From NORP294 sp047627915 (GTDB lineage: Bacteria > Bacteroidota > Bacteroidia > Flavobacteriales_E > Vicingaceae): a stretch of 64,000 nucleotides of DNA. Shown here one piece after another: positions 26,903-35,739 of this stretch; the stretch's first letter is position 1; each line of letters opens with the position of its first letter. The translations under genes were made by a program, and so were the position numbers. The stretch covers positions 1 to 64,000 of the forward strand of contig JBLHTZ010000007.1 in assembly GCA_047627915.1 (NCBI GenBank), read 5' to 3'. Below the pieces are notes generated by a model that was not told where the DNA came from, did not search any database, and was given only the letters and a program-made list of their open reading frames with translations.

Positions 26903-28537
26903 ATGGCTAAAGAAATCACATTTAATACAGAAGCTAGAAATGCACTAAAAATTGGTGTAGATAAATTGGCTAATGCTGTAAAAGTAACATTAGGACCTAA
27001 GGGCAGAAATGTTGTAATTGACAAAAAATTTGGAGCACCATCAGTAACGAAGGATGGCGTAACGGTTGCAAAAGAGATTGAATTAAAAGACCCTATTGAA
27101 AACATGGGTGCTCAAATGTTAAAAGAAGTTGCTTCTAAAACTGCAGATGATGCTGGCGATGGAACCACAACCGCAACAATTTTAGCTCAAGCAATTGTAA
27201 CACAAGGTTTAAAAAACGTTGCTGCAGGTGCTAATCCAATGGATTTAAAAAGAGGAATTGACAAAGCGGTGAAAGATATTGTAGCTGAGTTGAGAAAAAT
27301 ATCTGAGCCTGTTGGCGAAGATTCTGAGAAAATTGAACAAGTTGCTACTATTTCAGCAAACAACGACAGTTCGATAGGAAAGCTAATTGCTGAGGCAATG
27401 AGCAAGGTGAAAAAAGAAGGTGTAATTACTGTAGAAGAGGCTAAAGGAACTGAAACTACTGTTGAAGTTGTTGAAGGAATGCAGTTTGACAGAGGTTATT
27501 TATCTCCATACTTTGTAACTGATACAGAGAAAATGGCAGCAGAATTAGAAAATCCATACATTTTGATTTATGACAAGAAGATTAGTCAAATGAAGGATTT
27601 GTTACCTGTTTTAGAAAAGACTGCACAATCTGGAAGACCTCTTCTAATTATTGCTGAAGATGTTGAAGGAGAAGCTCTAGCAACATTAGTGGTAAATAAA
27701 ATCAGAGGTTCATTGAAAATTGCAGCTGTAAAAGCTCCGGGTTTTGGTGATAGAAGAAAAGCAATGCTAGAAGATATTGCGATTTTGACAGGTGGAACAA
27801 TGATTTCTGAAGAAAGAGGTTATAAACTAGAGAATGCCGATTTAGCTGACCTTGGTTCTTGCGAGAAAATTACCATCGATAAAGACAACACTACAATTGT
27901 AAATGGCGCCGGAGCTAAGGATGACATTAAAGCAAGAGTAAACCAAATTAAAGCTCAGGTAGAAAACACTACATCTGATTACGACAAAGAGAAGTTACAA
28001 GAACGCTTGGCTAAGTTAGCCGGTGGTGTTGCTGTGCTTTATGTAGGTGCTGCTTCTGAAGTAGAAATGAAGGAGAAAAAAGACAGAGTTGACGATGCAT
28101 TACACGCAACAAGAGCTGCTGTAGAAGAAGGGATTGTACCTGGTGGCGGTGTTGCTCTAATTAGAGCAATGGCTGTATTAGAAGGTAAGAAAGGCTTGAA
28201 TGCTGATGAAACTACTGGTATTGCAATTGTAAGAAGAGCAATTGAAGAACCATTGAGACAAATTGTTGCTAACTGTGGTGGTGAAGGCTCTGTAGTAATT
28301 CAAAAAGTTAAAGAAGGAACAGGAAACTTTGGCTACAATGCGAGAACTGAGGTGTACGAAGACTTGATCAAAGCTGGAGTAATCGACCCTACTAAGGTAT
28401 CTAGAGTAGCATTAGAAAATGCTGCTTCAATTGCAGGAATGTTATTGACAACAGAGTGTGTCATATCTGATGCTGAAGAAGAAAATGGTGGAGGAATGCC
28501 GGGCGGAATGCCAGGTGGTATGGGCGGAATGATGTAA
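26903..28537 (+). CDS. groEL: Chaperonin GroEL
   Basis: Protein of 544 residues with the typical GroEL sequence throughout: LGPKGRNVVIDKKFGAP, the ATP loop DGTTTATILAQ, GYLSPYFVTD and the flexible Gly/Met tail GGMPGGMPGGMGGMM. It folds non-native proteins inside a double heptameric ring. Nothing is missing or truncated. Followed by a 16-base-pair terminator. Confidence 0.99.
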   Translation: MAKEITFNTEARNALKIGVDKLANAVKVTLGPKGRNVVIDKKFGAPSVTKDGVTVAKEIELKDPIENMGAQMLKEVASKTADDAGDGTTTATILAQAIVTQGLKNVAAGANPMDLKRGIDKAVKDIVAELRKISEPVGEDSEKIEQVATISANNDSSIGKLIAEAMSKVKKEGVITVEEAKGTETTVEVVEGMQFDRGYLSPYFVTDTEKMAAELENPYILIYDKKISQMKDLLPVLEKTAQSGRPLLIIAEDVEGEALATLVVNKIRGSLKIAAVKAPGFGDRRKAMLEDIAILTGGTMISEERGYKLENADLADLGSCEKITIDKDNTTIVNGAGAKDDIKARVNQIKAQVENTTSDYDKEKLQERLAKLAGGVAVLYVGAASEVEMKEKKDRVDDALHATRAAVEEGIVPGGGVALIRAMAVLEGKKGLNADETTGIAIVRRAIEEPLRQIVANCGGEGSVVIQKVKEGTGNFGYNARTEVYEDLIKAGVIDPTKVSRVALENAASIAGMLLTTECVISDAEEENGGGMPGGMPGGMGGMM

Positions 28538-28568
28538 TTACCCTCAAAAAGAGTAACCAATCAAAATA

Positions 28569-28604
28569 AAAAAGCCCTTTCTGAATTATCAGAAAGGGCT
28601 TTTT
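28569..28604. terminator. Bidirectional terminator between groEL and the convergent lipoprotein gene
   Basis: A 16-base perfect stem (28569-28584 with 28589-28604) around ATTA, starting with five A and ending with five T. It can end groESL on the plus strand and the 28625 gene on the minus strand. Confidence 0.93.
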
Positions 28605-28624
28605 AGTTAAATCAACGTTATTCA

Positions 28625-29221
28625 TTAAAACCAAAGTGTATACAAAATATAAGCTACGGCAATTAATAATATTATGCCTAATAAACTAGAAATTAATCCT
28701 CCAACAACACTAACGAAGATGGTAACTAGAATAGCAATAATTAAAATGGCAATAACAGCTAGAACGATTTCCAACCAAGGCCAGTCTTCAATATCATCTT
28801 CCCACCAATAATCCCGTATTTGAAGTAAATTAGTTTTGCTGTTTGACAGCCTTTCTTCTATTTTAATATTAGAAATGTTTTTGAGTAGGTCGTTTCGCTT
28901 TGCAGTTTTCTCCGCTAATTCATTTCTCACAATTTGTTTTACAAACGCTTTTTCATACATTTTTCCTTCAGCGCTAGCATATCGATCAGAAATTTCTTCA
29001 GTCACGTTCTCTTTGGCAAAACTTTGAACCGTTTTAGTTGCGTTTTTTTGTGCCTTAGCAAATTGTTGACTTTCATTACTTGATTTAGAAAGTCTTACAT
29101 GACTGTTGTATTTTACACTTTTAAAATTGGTCGTAGCTAGCGGTCTTTTTACCGCTGAACATGAATAAAAAAGTAGAAAAGCTAAAACAATAAATCCATA
29201 GTTGACAATGCCTTGTTTCAT
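28625..29221 (-). CDS. Hypothetical lipoprotein with C-terminal membrane helices
   Basis: Protein of 198 residues I do not recognise with certainty. The start has a lipoprotein signal (LAFLLFYSC). A charged Lys/Glu/Asn-rich helical stretch fills residues 40-130, then a WWEDDIEDWPWLE segment leads into two C-terminal hydrophobic helices. Having both a lipid anchor and terminal helices is unusual, though small YqaE-like proteins of this phylum have a similar plan. It follows the YkuD_2 gene by 9 bases on the same strand, so it likely shares the UbiA-led transcript. Confidence 0.6.
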   Translation of the reverse strand: MKQGIVNYGFIVLAFLLFYSCSAVKRPLATTNFKSVKYNSHVRLSKSSNESQQFAKAQKNATKTVQSFAKENVTEEISDRYASAEGKMYEKAFVKQIVRNELAEKTAKRNDLLKNISNIKIEERLSNSKTNLLQIRDYWWEDDIEDWPWLEIVLAVIAILIIAILVTIFVSVVGGLISSLLGIILLIAVAYILYTLWF

Positions 29222-29230
29222 ATAATTTAT

Positions 29231-29926
29231 TTATAAATCATCTAATATAAGGGCGGAACTCTCAAGATAACGAGCATCAGGAAAATAAATAAATAAACAA
29301 GTACCCTCTTTAGTCAAATTAATAATAGGAATATGAAGCCCCATTGGAATTGCAGGACAACCTTCACTATTTCCTAAGACTCCATTTTCTTTAATGTATT
29401 CTTCTGTCGCATAGGTCGCCCCATGAAGCACTACATAACGATCACGTGCATTTGTATTAAACCCCTGCTCTAACCCTTTTAGACGAAGAGATAATCCATT
29501 TTTCCCAACATATGTTTCTTGGGTTTTATAAAACCCTAAGCTACTCTGATGCGATCCTTCACTATTGGAAAAATCAATAGCATATTTACCTCCAGAATTT
29601 TCTCCATGTGCGACATACGTGTGGTACAATACCGTTTTAGTCTTTAAATCAATTACCCAAAAACGTTTTTTAATGGATGGAAGACGAAAATCGATAATGC
29701 TAAGAATATTCTTACTAAAAGGAAGTAATCCACTTAATTTTAAATCGATATATCCCAAATAAGCCTTCTCAAAAAGTGAAAACTCTGGTTTCTGCTCTCC
29801 TTTCAATTGATTGTATATTGAACCAAGTACAAGAGAGTGGCTTCTACATGATGCGTCTTTTCCCGCCTTTAGTGGATGACTAAAAGATAAACCCGCAATC
29901 AAAAGAGTTACCAGTAAACATTTCAT
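29231..29926 (-). CDS. YkuD_2 family murein L,D-transpeptidase-like protein
   Basis: Protein of 231 residues with a signal peptide (MKCLLVTLLIAGLSFS). The catalytic region shows HGENSGGKYAIDFSN, SSLGFYKTQETYVGK, VLHGATY and the probable nucleophile Cys in GNSEGCPAIP. Members of this family resemble periplasmic L,D-transpeptidases; the exact reaction in Bacteroidota is not settled as far as I know. The ATG at 29926 is two bases after the UbiA gene ends and gives the signal peptide; the open frame 42 bases longer does not. Cotranscription with UbiA is likely. Confidence 0.85.
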   Translation of the reverse strand: MKCLLVTLLIAGLSFSHPLKAGKDASCRSHSLVLGSIYNQLKGEQKPEFSLFEKAYLGYIDLKLSGLLPFSKNILSIIDFRLPSIKKRFWVIDLKTKTVLYHTYVAHGENSGGKYAIDFSNSEGSHQSSLGFYKTQETYVGKNGLSLRLKGLEQGFNTNARDRYVVLHGATYATEEYIKENGVLGNSEGCPAIPMGLHIPIINLTKEGTCLFIYFPDARYLESSALILDDL

Positions 29927-29928
29927 AG

Positions 29929-30774
29929 CTAGAATATCCTCATGATAATAAAGGCCGCACTTAAACAAATCGAAGAAATAATATTCATCTTCATGGTATG
30001 TTCAAAATTAGCTTCACTTTCATTTTTTATTATTAGAGCAAACCAATAGCTAAAATACAGAAGGATAGGGCCTCCAAGAATAAGGAAGATGTAAAAGTCA
30101 TTAACATTGTCTTGTTGAAGAAATGAATACCCCAAAAGCACTGAACCTAGCAAGAAAGCAACAGAAGAAAAAATAAAAGTTCCTTTTATTCCCAACATTA
30201 AACTTAACGTTCGGTCACCTCTTTCCATATCTTCTTGATGCTGATAAACCTGAGTTAACGGATAAGACCCCAATAAAAACATAGAAGAGGCAATTGCGAA
30301 AAAAAGGTTTAAACTATCGGTCATATAATATCCTAATCCAACCTGAACAGTGAAAAACATAAAAAACCCTTGAAATACAGTCACTACAATCGTGCTCAAA
30401 ATCGGAAACTTTTTTAGTCGAATTTTATCCCAGCTATAGGCCTTGCTCACAAATATGTAAACAGCGCACATCCAACCAAAGTGAATTGAAATTAAAAAAG
30501 CAAATACAATAGCTGCAACATCGAATGCAATTACCATAGGAAACAAGTAACGATTGACCTTTGGGGGAGTTTTCAGCCCACCAATACTACCTTCATCTTT
30601 ATCAAAAAAAGAATTATAGCCGTTGCTTGCCGGATAAATTAACACGTGAATAAGAAGAAAGATAAAAACACTTTTAGCTATCGGAATATCTCCTAAAGGA
30701 ATTAATGCGAACCAAAAGACTGGCATTAAAAAAATAGAGAAGGGAATTCGCATTAACTTTAACGCATCTAGCAT
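29929..30774 (-). CDS. UbiA family prenyltransferase of the type III PKS block
   Basis: Integral membrane protein of 281 residues with about eight helices. The first aspartate motif is NGYNSFFDKDEGSIGG (N-x4-D-x-D-like) and the second is YQHQEDMERGDRT, as in UbiA enzymes that prenylate aromatic or other acceptors. I chose the ATG at 30774, where RIPFSIFLMPVFW starts the family; a start at 30855 would overlap the divergent PKS gene. Divergent placement from a type III PKS suggests its acceptor is the PKS product. It could alternatively act on a quinone or lipid. Confidence 0.85.
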   Translation of the reverse strand: MLDALKLMRIPFSIFLMPVFWFALIPLGDIPIAKSVFIFLLIHVLIYPASNGYNSFFDKDEGSIGGLKTPPKVNRYLFPMVIAFDVAAIVFAFLISIHFGWMCAVYIFVSKAYSWDKIRLKKFPILSTIVVTVFQGFFMFFTVQVGLGYYMTDSLNLFFAIASSMFLLGSYPLTQVYQHQEDMERGDRTLSLMLGIKGTFIFSSVAFLLGSVLLGYSFLQQDNVNDFYIFLILGGPILLYFSYWFALIIKNESEANFEHTMKMNIISSICLSAAFIIMRIF

Positions 30775-30786
30775 AGAAGATAATTT

Positions 30787-30822
30787 ATTACGAAAGTAAT
30801 CAAAGAGAAAAATATTGAGCAA
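30787..30822 (-). promoter_or_regulatory. Divergent control region between UbiA and the type III PKS gene
   Basis: On the minus strand TTG (30822-30820), a 21-base spacer and TACTTTCG (30798-30791) form a promoter-like element for UbiA. The palindrome ATTAC-GAAA-GTAAT (30787-30800) overlaps its -7 box and could be an operator. Only 40 bases separate the two start codons. Confidence 0.4.
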
Positions 30823-31921
30823 CCAGACAAGTACTAGAATAATTAGCATAGGCACAGCTGTTCCTGAAAACAGGTTTTTACAAGCAGATTTAGCTAAATG
30901 GATGCATCAACGCTTGAATCCTAAGGATACTCGAATGGGACGAATTTTTCAAGCTTTATATCGTAAAACCAAAATCGAGAAGCGACATTCGGTGCTACAA
31001 GATTTTCATGAAAACTGCTCTAAACCTGCTCTTTTTAAAAATTCTACAACTGAACCCAAGGTAGAGGAACGATTAGCGATTTATGATCAAAAAGCCATTA
31101 CCTTGGCCGAAAAAGCAATTGAAGAGTGTTTGAAGAGTTATGATAAGAATAAAATAACTCACATAATTACAGTTAGCTGCACAGGAATGTCGGCCCCCGG
31201 AATTGAAATTCAATTGAAGAAAAGGCTAGAACTAAAACAAAGTGTACAGACCCATGCTGTGAATTTTGTAGGTTGTTATGCATTTTTTCCCGCCTTAAAA
31301 ATGGCAGATGCTTTTATCCAATCGAACTCAAAAGCGAACGTTTTGATTGTTGCCGTAGAATTATGCACCCTTCATTTTCAGAATAAAGCTTCTGATGATC
31401 ATTTGCTTTCGAACTCACTTTTTTCTGATGGAGCAGCGGCTTGTTTATGCTCAACAGAATTAGGAAAAGGCATTTCTCTAAAGCTAACCGGAACGGATCA
31501 ATTACTAATTCCGAAAGGAGAAAATGACATGGCCTGGAATATCCACTCAGAAGGGTTTTTAATGAAGCTTTCTAGTTATATTCCGCAATTGGTGGACGAG
31601 GGAATTAAGGGTTTAATTGAAACATTGCTTCAACCAAAAAGGTTATTACGAAAAGACATCTCGCATTGGGCAATACATCCTGGGGGCAGAAAAATATTAG
31701 AAGTGTGCGAAGCAGAATTACAGTTGAACAGCAAAGAGTTGAACGCCTCATACTCTACCCTAAAGAATTACGGAAATATGTCTGCCCCGACCATCTTGTT
31801 TGTATTGGAAGAAATGCTCAAAACTGAGAAACTACTAAACGGAGAAAAATTATTCACTTGCGGTTTTGGTCCAGGACTGACCTTAGAGGCAGCACTTTTT
31901 GAAATTGAAAAAAATGCCTAG
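30815..31921 (+). CDS. Type III polyketide synthase
   Basis: Protein of 368 residues with the chalcone/stilbene-synthase fold. The catalytic triad is visible as Cys154 (NFVGCYAFF), His288 (WAIHPGG) and Asn321 (YGNMSAP), and the thiolase-like end GFGPGLTLEAALF is intact. Such enzymes extend acyl-CoA starters with malonyl-CoA to make resorcinols, pyrones or phloroglucinols. The start is TTG at 30815; no in-frame ATG keeps the conserved IISIGTAVPEN. Leads a three-gene plus-strand run with a methyltransferase and an FAD oxidoreductase. The product is unknown. Confidence 0.93.
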   Translation: MSNQTSTRIISIGTAVPENRFLQADLAKWMHQRLNPKDTRMGRIFQALYRKTKIEKRHSVLQDFHENCSKPALFKNSTTEPKVEERLAIYDQKAITLAEKAIEECLKSYDKNKITHIITVSCTGMSAPGIEIQLKKRLELKQSVQTHAVNFVGCYAFFPALKMADAFIQSNSKANVLIVAVELCTLHFQNKASDDHLLSNSLFSDGAAACLCSTELGKGISLKLTGTDQLLIPKGENDMAWNIHSEGFLMKLSSYIPQLVDEGIKGLIETLLQPKRLLRKDISHWAIHPGGRKILEVCEAELQLNSKELNASYSTLKNYGNMSAPTILFVLEEMLKTEKLLNGEKLFTCGFGPGLTLEAALFEIEKNA

Positions 31922-32612
31922 CCCTAACTTCAAAATTCGATCGAGAGAAGAAGAGTTGTTGGATCAGCCAAACATTCCTCAAGCTGCACTTTTTCAAAAC
32001 CTAAAAGAACTAGATACAATTAACCGACTTCTTGGTGGACATCAAGCAACATTAATTGGGCTCAAAAAATTATTAAAAGACAAAAGTAAAACATACCATA
32101 TTGTTGACTTTGCTTGCGGAGGCGGCGATACATTAAGAGCCGTTGCTCGTTGGGCAAAGAAGAACGATTTCAAGGTAAAGCTAATGGGATTCGATTTATT
32201 GGATCATGCTATCGAGTTTGCTAAGAAAGAATCTCAAGGATATGAAATTGAATGGAAAGTAGGAGACTTTAAAACCATTGAGCTTCCGCGGTGCGATATT
32301 TCTATTTGCTCCTTGGTTTGTCACCACTTTTATGATGATCAACTTGAAAGCTTTCTGACAAAAATGAAACATTCTGCTAATATTGCTGCACTTATCAATG
32401 ACCTGCATCGACACCCTTTAGCGTATTATGGTATAGCACTGTTAACAAAACTATTTTCCAAAACTTACCTTGTTAAAAGTGACGCAAAACTTTCTGTCTT
32501 AAAGGGGTTTAGCAAAACTGAGTGGAATAAATTACTGCATCAATTACATTTCTCACGATATTCCATAAAATGGATATGGGCATTTCGTCATTTAATTATT
32601 ATTGAGAAATAA
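31914..32612 (+). CDS. SAM-dependent methyltransferase of the type III PKS block
   Basis: Protein of 232 residues with a Rossmann methyltransferase core: motif I VDFACGGGDTLRAV, an acidic end of beta 2 in GFDLLDHA and motif IV-like SICSLVCHHFYDD. The ATG at 31914 overlaps the PKS stop by 8 bases; an upstream TTG at 31899 is less likely. Similar enzymes accompany bacterial type III PKS genes and methylate the product or a carboxyl/hydroxyl group. C- versus O-methylation cannot be told here. Confidence 0.85.
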   Translation: MPSPNFKIRSREEELLDQPNIPQAALFQNLKELDTINRLLGGHQATLIGLKKLLKDKSKTYHIVDFACGGGDTLRAVARWAKKNDFKVKLMGFDLLDHAIEFAKKESQGYEIEWKVGDFKTIELPRCDISICSLVCHHFYDDQLESFLTKMKHSANIAALINDLHRHPLAYYGIALLTKLFSKTYLVKSDAKLSVLKGFSKTEWNKLLHQLHFSRYSIKWIWAFRHLIIIEK

Positions 32613-32615
32613 AGT

Positions 32616-33752
32616 ATGACCGAAGAGATTTACGACATTGGAATCATAGGTGGAGGATTAGCCGGTTTAGCTTTAGCTATTGAGTCTGCTAAAGCAGGAC
32701 GAAAAGTAATTCTCTTCGAAAAAGAAACATTCCCATATCACAAAGTTTGTGGGGAATACATCTCAAACGAATCTTGGAATTACATTAAAAGCTTAGGCGT
32801 TGATTTAGATTCGATGAATTTGCCAAAAATAAATCAACTCAAAATTTCAAGTGCAGAAGGAAATGAATTAAATCAAAAATTGAACAAGGGTGGCTTTGGA
32901 ATCAGCAGGTATATGCTAGATCATAAACTAGCAAATATTGCTAAAGAGCTTGGGGTGCATTTATTGGAAAACACAAAGGTTGAAGGCGTTTCTGTGACGC
33001 ATCAAGTTTCTATCATAAGTACTTCAAAATATACTTACAGAGTGCAGCTTGCAGTTGGCGCGCACGGTAAACGTTCCGTTTTAGACAAAAAGTTAAATCG
33101 AGCTTTTATAAGTAAAGCTCAGCCTGAATCAAAAAATTATGTTGGAATCAAGTATCATGTTAAAGCTCAATTACCAGATAATTTAATTGGTCTGCATTTG
33201 TTCAAAAATGGTTACTGTGGAATATCAAAAGTGGAAGGAAATGATCGCTTTTGCTTTTGTTATTTAACGTTAGCATCAAACCTAAAAAACTCGGGTAACA
33301 TTAAGAAAATGGAAGATGAAATTCTCTCAAAAAACGAGTACTTAAAAGAATATTTAAGTTACGAGCGTTACTACGAACAACCTTTAGTTATATCGCAAAT
33401 TAATTTTGCAAGGAAAACCCCTATTGAAGATGGAGTCTTCATGGTGGGAGACGCAGCAGGCTTAATAGTACCCTTATGTGGAAATGGTATGAGCATGGCA
33501 CTTAAAGCAGCTCATGAATTTCACACATTAAGTGAACTTTTTTTTAGCAAACAATTTTCTAAAGAAGAGCTAGCCAGAAGGTATATAACGTTTTGGAATG
33601 CAGAATTTGGCAGTCGACTATCTGCAGGCAGATTATTACAGAAGTTATTTTACAATAAATATTTAGTAAACCCTATGTTAAAGTTGTTGGACAAAACCCC
33701 CTGGATCACAACTAAAATCATTCAGATAACCCACGGAAAAGATATTGTATAA
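32616..33752 (+). CDS. FAD-dependent oxidoreductase (geranylgeranyl-reductase / monooxygenase-like)
   Basis: Protein of 378 residues. FAD-binding motifs are DIGIIGGGLAGLALAIE at the N-terminus, KVCGEYIS near residue 43 and GVFMVGDAAGLIVPLCGNGM near residue 270. The family includes aromatic hydroxylases and geranylgeranyl reductases; the PLCGNGM variant is common among reductase-like members. It starts 3 bases after the methyltransferase stop, so it is the third gene of the PKS operon, and could oxidise the polyketide ring or reduce a prenyl chain. Confidence 0.85.
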   Translation: MTEEIYDIGIIGGGLAGLALAIESAKAGRKVILFEKETFPYHKVCGEYISNESWNYIKSLGVDLDSMNLPKINQLKISSAEGNELNQKLNKGGFGISRYMLDHKLANIAKELGVHLLENTKVEGVSVTHQVSIISTSKYTYRVQLAVGAHGKRSVLDKKLNRAFISKAQPESKNYVGIKYHVKAQLPDNLIGLHLFKNGYCGISKVEGNDRFCFCYLTLASNLKNSGNIKKMEDEILSKNEYLKEYLSYERYYEQPLVISQINFARKTPIEDGVFMVGDAAGLIVPLCGNGMSMALKAAHEFHTLSELFFSKQFSKEELARRYITFWNAEFGSRLSAGRLLQKLFYNKYLVNPMLKLLDKTPWITTKIIQITHGKDIV

Positions 33753-33753
33753 A

Positions 33754-33781
33754 AAAAGAGCTACCTTTCAGTAACTCTTTT
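33754..33781. terminator. Bidirectional terminator between the FAD oxidoreductase and Spy-like genes
   Basis: Arms AAAAGAGCTAC and GTAACTCTTTT flank a six-base loop, with an A run on one side and T run on the other. The single mismatch is a G-U pair in the minus-strand RNA, so termination of the convergent gene may be the stronger. Confidence 0.7.
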
Positions 33782-33832
33782 ATCTTGCTAACATCTTCTT
33801 CACAGAACTACATGTCACCAAACAATTAACAA

Positions 33833-34291
33833 CTAATCATTAGAGTCTTCTGGCTCTTCTTGGTGCATGTCCTCTTTTTGAGGCTTGTGCTCCATTCTTT
33901 CTTTTCTAAACTCTTTCCTTTTCTCCATTTTCTGCTTTTTTAAGGCAGTGTATTTTTCCATTTGCTCTTCAGTCAAAACCTCTTTTAACTTAACATTAGT
34001 AGCTTTTCCAGCTTCTGCCATTTTCAATTTTCGTTTTGCCATTGCAATTCGCTTATCCTCATCGGAAAGCTTTTCCATTTCTGCTCTAGTTGCATTTTCT
34101 GTTTTTCTAACTTCCATTTCTTCCTTAAAAATAGTCTTCACTTTTTCAGCTTGATCAGCAGAAAGTCCTAACTCATTTATTATGGATTCCATCTTTTCTT
34201 TCCCTTTCTCTCCTTTACGTTCTTGAGCGAAAATTGAAGTGCCAGCTACAATTAAAGCAACCACCAATGCATTTTTTACAATTGTTTTCAT
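33833..34291 (-). CDS. Spy/CpxP-like periplasmic helical protein
   Basis: Protein of 152 residues with a signal peptide (residues 1-22, SIFAQ). The mature part is almost all charged helix, with the repeated pattern LGLSADQAEKVKTIF and VLTEEQMEKYTALKK that is typical of LTXXQ-type Spy/CpxP relatives in this phylum. Such proteins are small periplasmic chaperone-like or metal-binding factors. The C-terminal 30 residues are rich in Lys, Glu, His and Met, which might bind metal. It follows the 34344 hydrolase on the same strand after 52 bases. Confidence 0.7.
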   Translation of the reverse strand: MKTIVKNALVVALIVAGTSIFAQERKGEKGKEKMESIINELGLSADQAEKVKTIFKEEMEVRKTENATRAEMEKLSDEDKRIAMAKRKLKMAEAGKATNVKLKEVLTEEQMEKYTALKKQKMEKRKEFRKERMEHKPQKEDMHQEEPEDSND

Positions 34292-34343
34292 ATTATTTGG
34301 TTTTTTTTATTTAAATCGTAGTAACCAAATTAGGTGCCACAAT

Positions 34344-35189
34344 TCAATTGCGAATATAATCCATTGCTTTTGTAATCATTCCTGCATCCCAAAGCACTCT
34401 ATAATGTCCTGTTTCACGAATAGGCTCTAATCGAATCGCGTCCCAATTCTGTTCAAAATCACTAGCATGAGAGAAGTTTGTTATTTTATCTTCTTCATCG
34501 TGAAAAAGTAAAACCCTATCTAAGTTCGTTTGCTTACCGTAATTGTGAAAATAAAAAGATTGAAAAGAGTAACCCGCAAAATCTTCAAAGTGAGATAAAA
34601 ATGATTGGAACAACTTTTTAGGAATCTTTAAAATTTTCTGATACTCCTCGAATACAGACATTAATCGATTCAATGGGGCTAATAAAATAGTCCTCTCAAA
34701 ATGCAAATTATCTTCATAGGCACACATGATAATTGCGCAAGCTCCCAAAGAGTGCCCAATAGCAACATTAGGCACACCATATTTATGCATCATTTCTTTT
34801 GCAGTTTTCTTAAAGTAGACTAAATTTGAATACTTCCCCTTGCTACCTCCATGAGCCGGAGCATCAAAAGCAATAATACGATAGCCTTTTTCTAACAGTG
34901 GGTCAATAAAGGCTCCTAAACTCCCTGCATTGCTTTCCCAACCGTGAAAAAGCATTGCTAATTTTTCTCCTTCCCCCCACTGGTATACTTTAATCTCCTC
35001 TTTGCCAAATTTCAAAAATGAATTTTCAGCCTTATCCAAAACCTCAACCTCTCGAGCCCTTAGCACTCTTACCCGTGGCTTGCTGAACAAACTAATCAGT
35101 TGTTTCGCTGATACTGAAGGATACAAATGTGCAACTGAATTAAAATAAACCCGGAAAACTTTTAAAATAAATGGCACTTTTTTAGACAT
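34344..35189 (-). CDS. Alpha/beta hydrolase
   Basis: Protein of 281 residues with LFHGWESNAG (oxyanion region), AFDAPAHGGS, the nucleophile elbow IGHSLGACA, a probable acid in HDEEDKITN and catalytic His in ETGHYRVLW. It has no clear signal peptide, although the first 30 residues are amphipathic. The family covers many esterases and lipases, so the substrate is unknown. The gene upstream on the same strand is an ICMT-like methyltransferase, 5 bases away. Confidence 0.82.
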   Translation of the reverse strand: MSKKVPFILKVFRVYFNSVAHLYPSVSAKQLISLFSKPRVRVLRAREVEVLDKAENSFLKFGKEEIKVYQWGEGEKLAMLFHGWESNAGSLGAFIDPLLEKGYRIIAFDAPAHGGSKGKYSNLVYFKKTAKEMMHKYGVPNVAIGHSLGACAIIMCAYEDNLHFERTILLAPLNRLMSVFEEYQKILKIPKKLFQSFLSHFEDFAGYSFQSFYFHNYGKQTNLDRVLLFHDEEDKITNFSHASDFEQNWDAIRLEPIRETGHYRVLWDAGMITKAMDYIRN

Positions 35190-35194
35190 AGACC

Positions 35195-35647
35195 TTAGTA
35201 AATAAATGGTATTAAATAAAAACTCTTTTTAGAATATTGTTCATATTCAGCAAAGTGATATTTCAATATTTTTTCTTCATATTTCATTTTAAAAATGAGG
35301 GTTGTTAGCAGAACGAAAAAAACCAGAATTACAATTGATCCTTCACCCAAAACAACTGATCCTTCGCCCAAAACAACTGTAGGAAGAAAAAAAAGAAGTA
35401 GAGCTGAATAAATGGGATGCCGAATAATGTGATACGGTCCAGTATTGATCAATTGGGCTCCATCTTTTAATTCAGGAAAAACCGACAACTTCGACTTTTT
35501 AAGTTCCCAACCAGCCCAGATTGCTATAATTATAGAGGTGATTTGAAAAATAGTAACCCAACTTAATATGCTCATTTTTGTATAATATAACAGAACTGCT
35601 ATCGCTATAAATTGAATAAAAACATAGGTTACACCAGGTCTCGTCAA
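35195..35647 (-). CDS. Isoprenylcysteine / phospholipid methyltransferase-like membrane protein
   Basis: Protein of 150 residues with about four membrane helices. The family signature NTGPYHIIRHPIYSALLL and the C-terminal MKYEEKILKYHFAEYEQY are those of ICMT/PEMT-like integral methyltransferases. The start at 35647 is TTG; an ATG 72 bases later would drop the first helix. A seven-residue duplication (VVLGEGS twice) lies in the third hydrophobic region, encoded by a 21-base tandem repeat. The duplicated segment may disturb a helix, so activity is uncertain. Confidence 0.75.
   Translation of the reverse strand: MTRPGVTYVFIQFIAIAVLLYYTKMSILSWVTIFQITSIIIAIWAGWELKKSKLSVFPELKDGAQLINTGPYHIIRHPIYSALLLFFLPTVVLGEGSVVLGEGSIVILVFFVLLTTLIFKMKYEEKILKYHFAEYEQYSKKSFYLIPFIY
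35337..35378. repeat. 21-base tandem duplication inside the ICMT-like gene
   Basis: Two adjacent 21-base units (35337-35357 and 35358-35378) differ at one base. The duplication is in frame and adds seven residues within a membrane segment. Confidence 0.95.
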
Positions 35648-35739
35648 ACTGTCGAATTTATGTCAAAAGTATTGATTATTAGTTGAGCGAATCTATTAAT
35701 TCTTAACTTTCAATTTCATTAAAAAAATTGAAAAAGCCT

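Noticed and set aside
30775..30855. 27-residue N-terminal extension of UbiA at the PKS block
   Set aside because: It would overlap the divergent PKS start and adds a helix not typical of the family.
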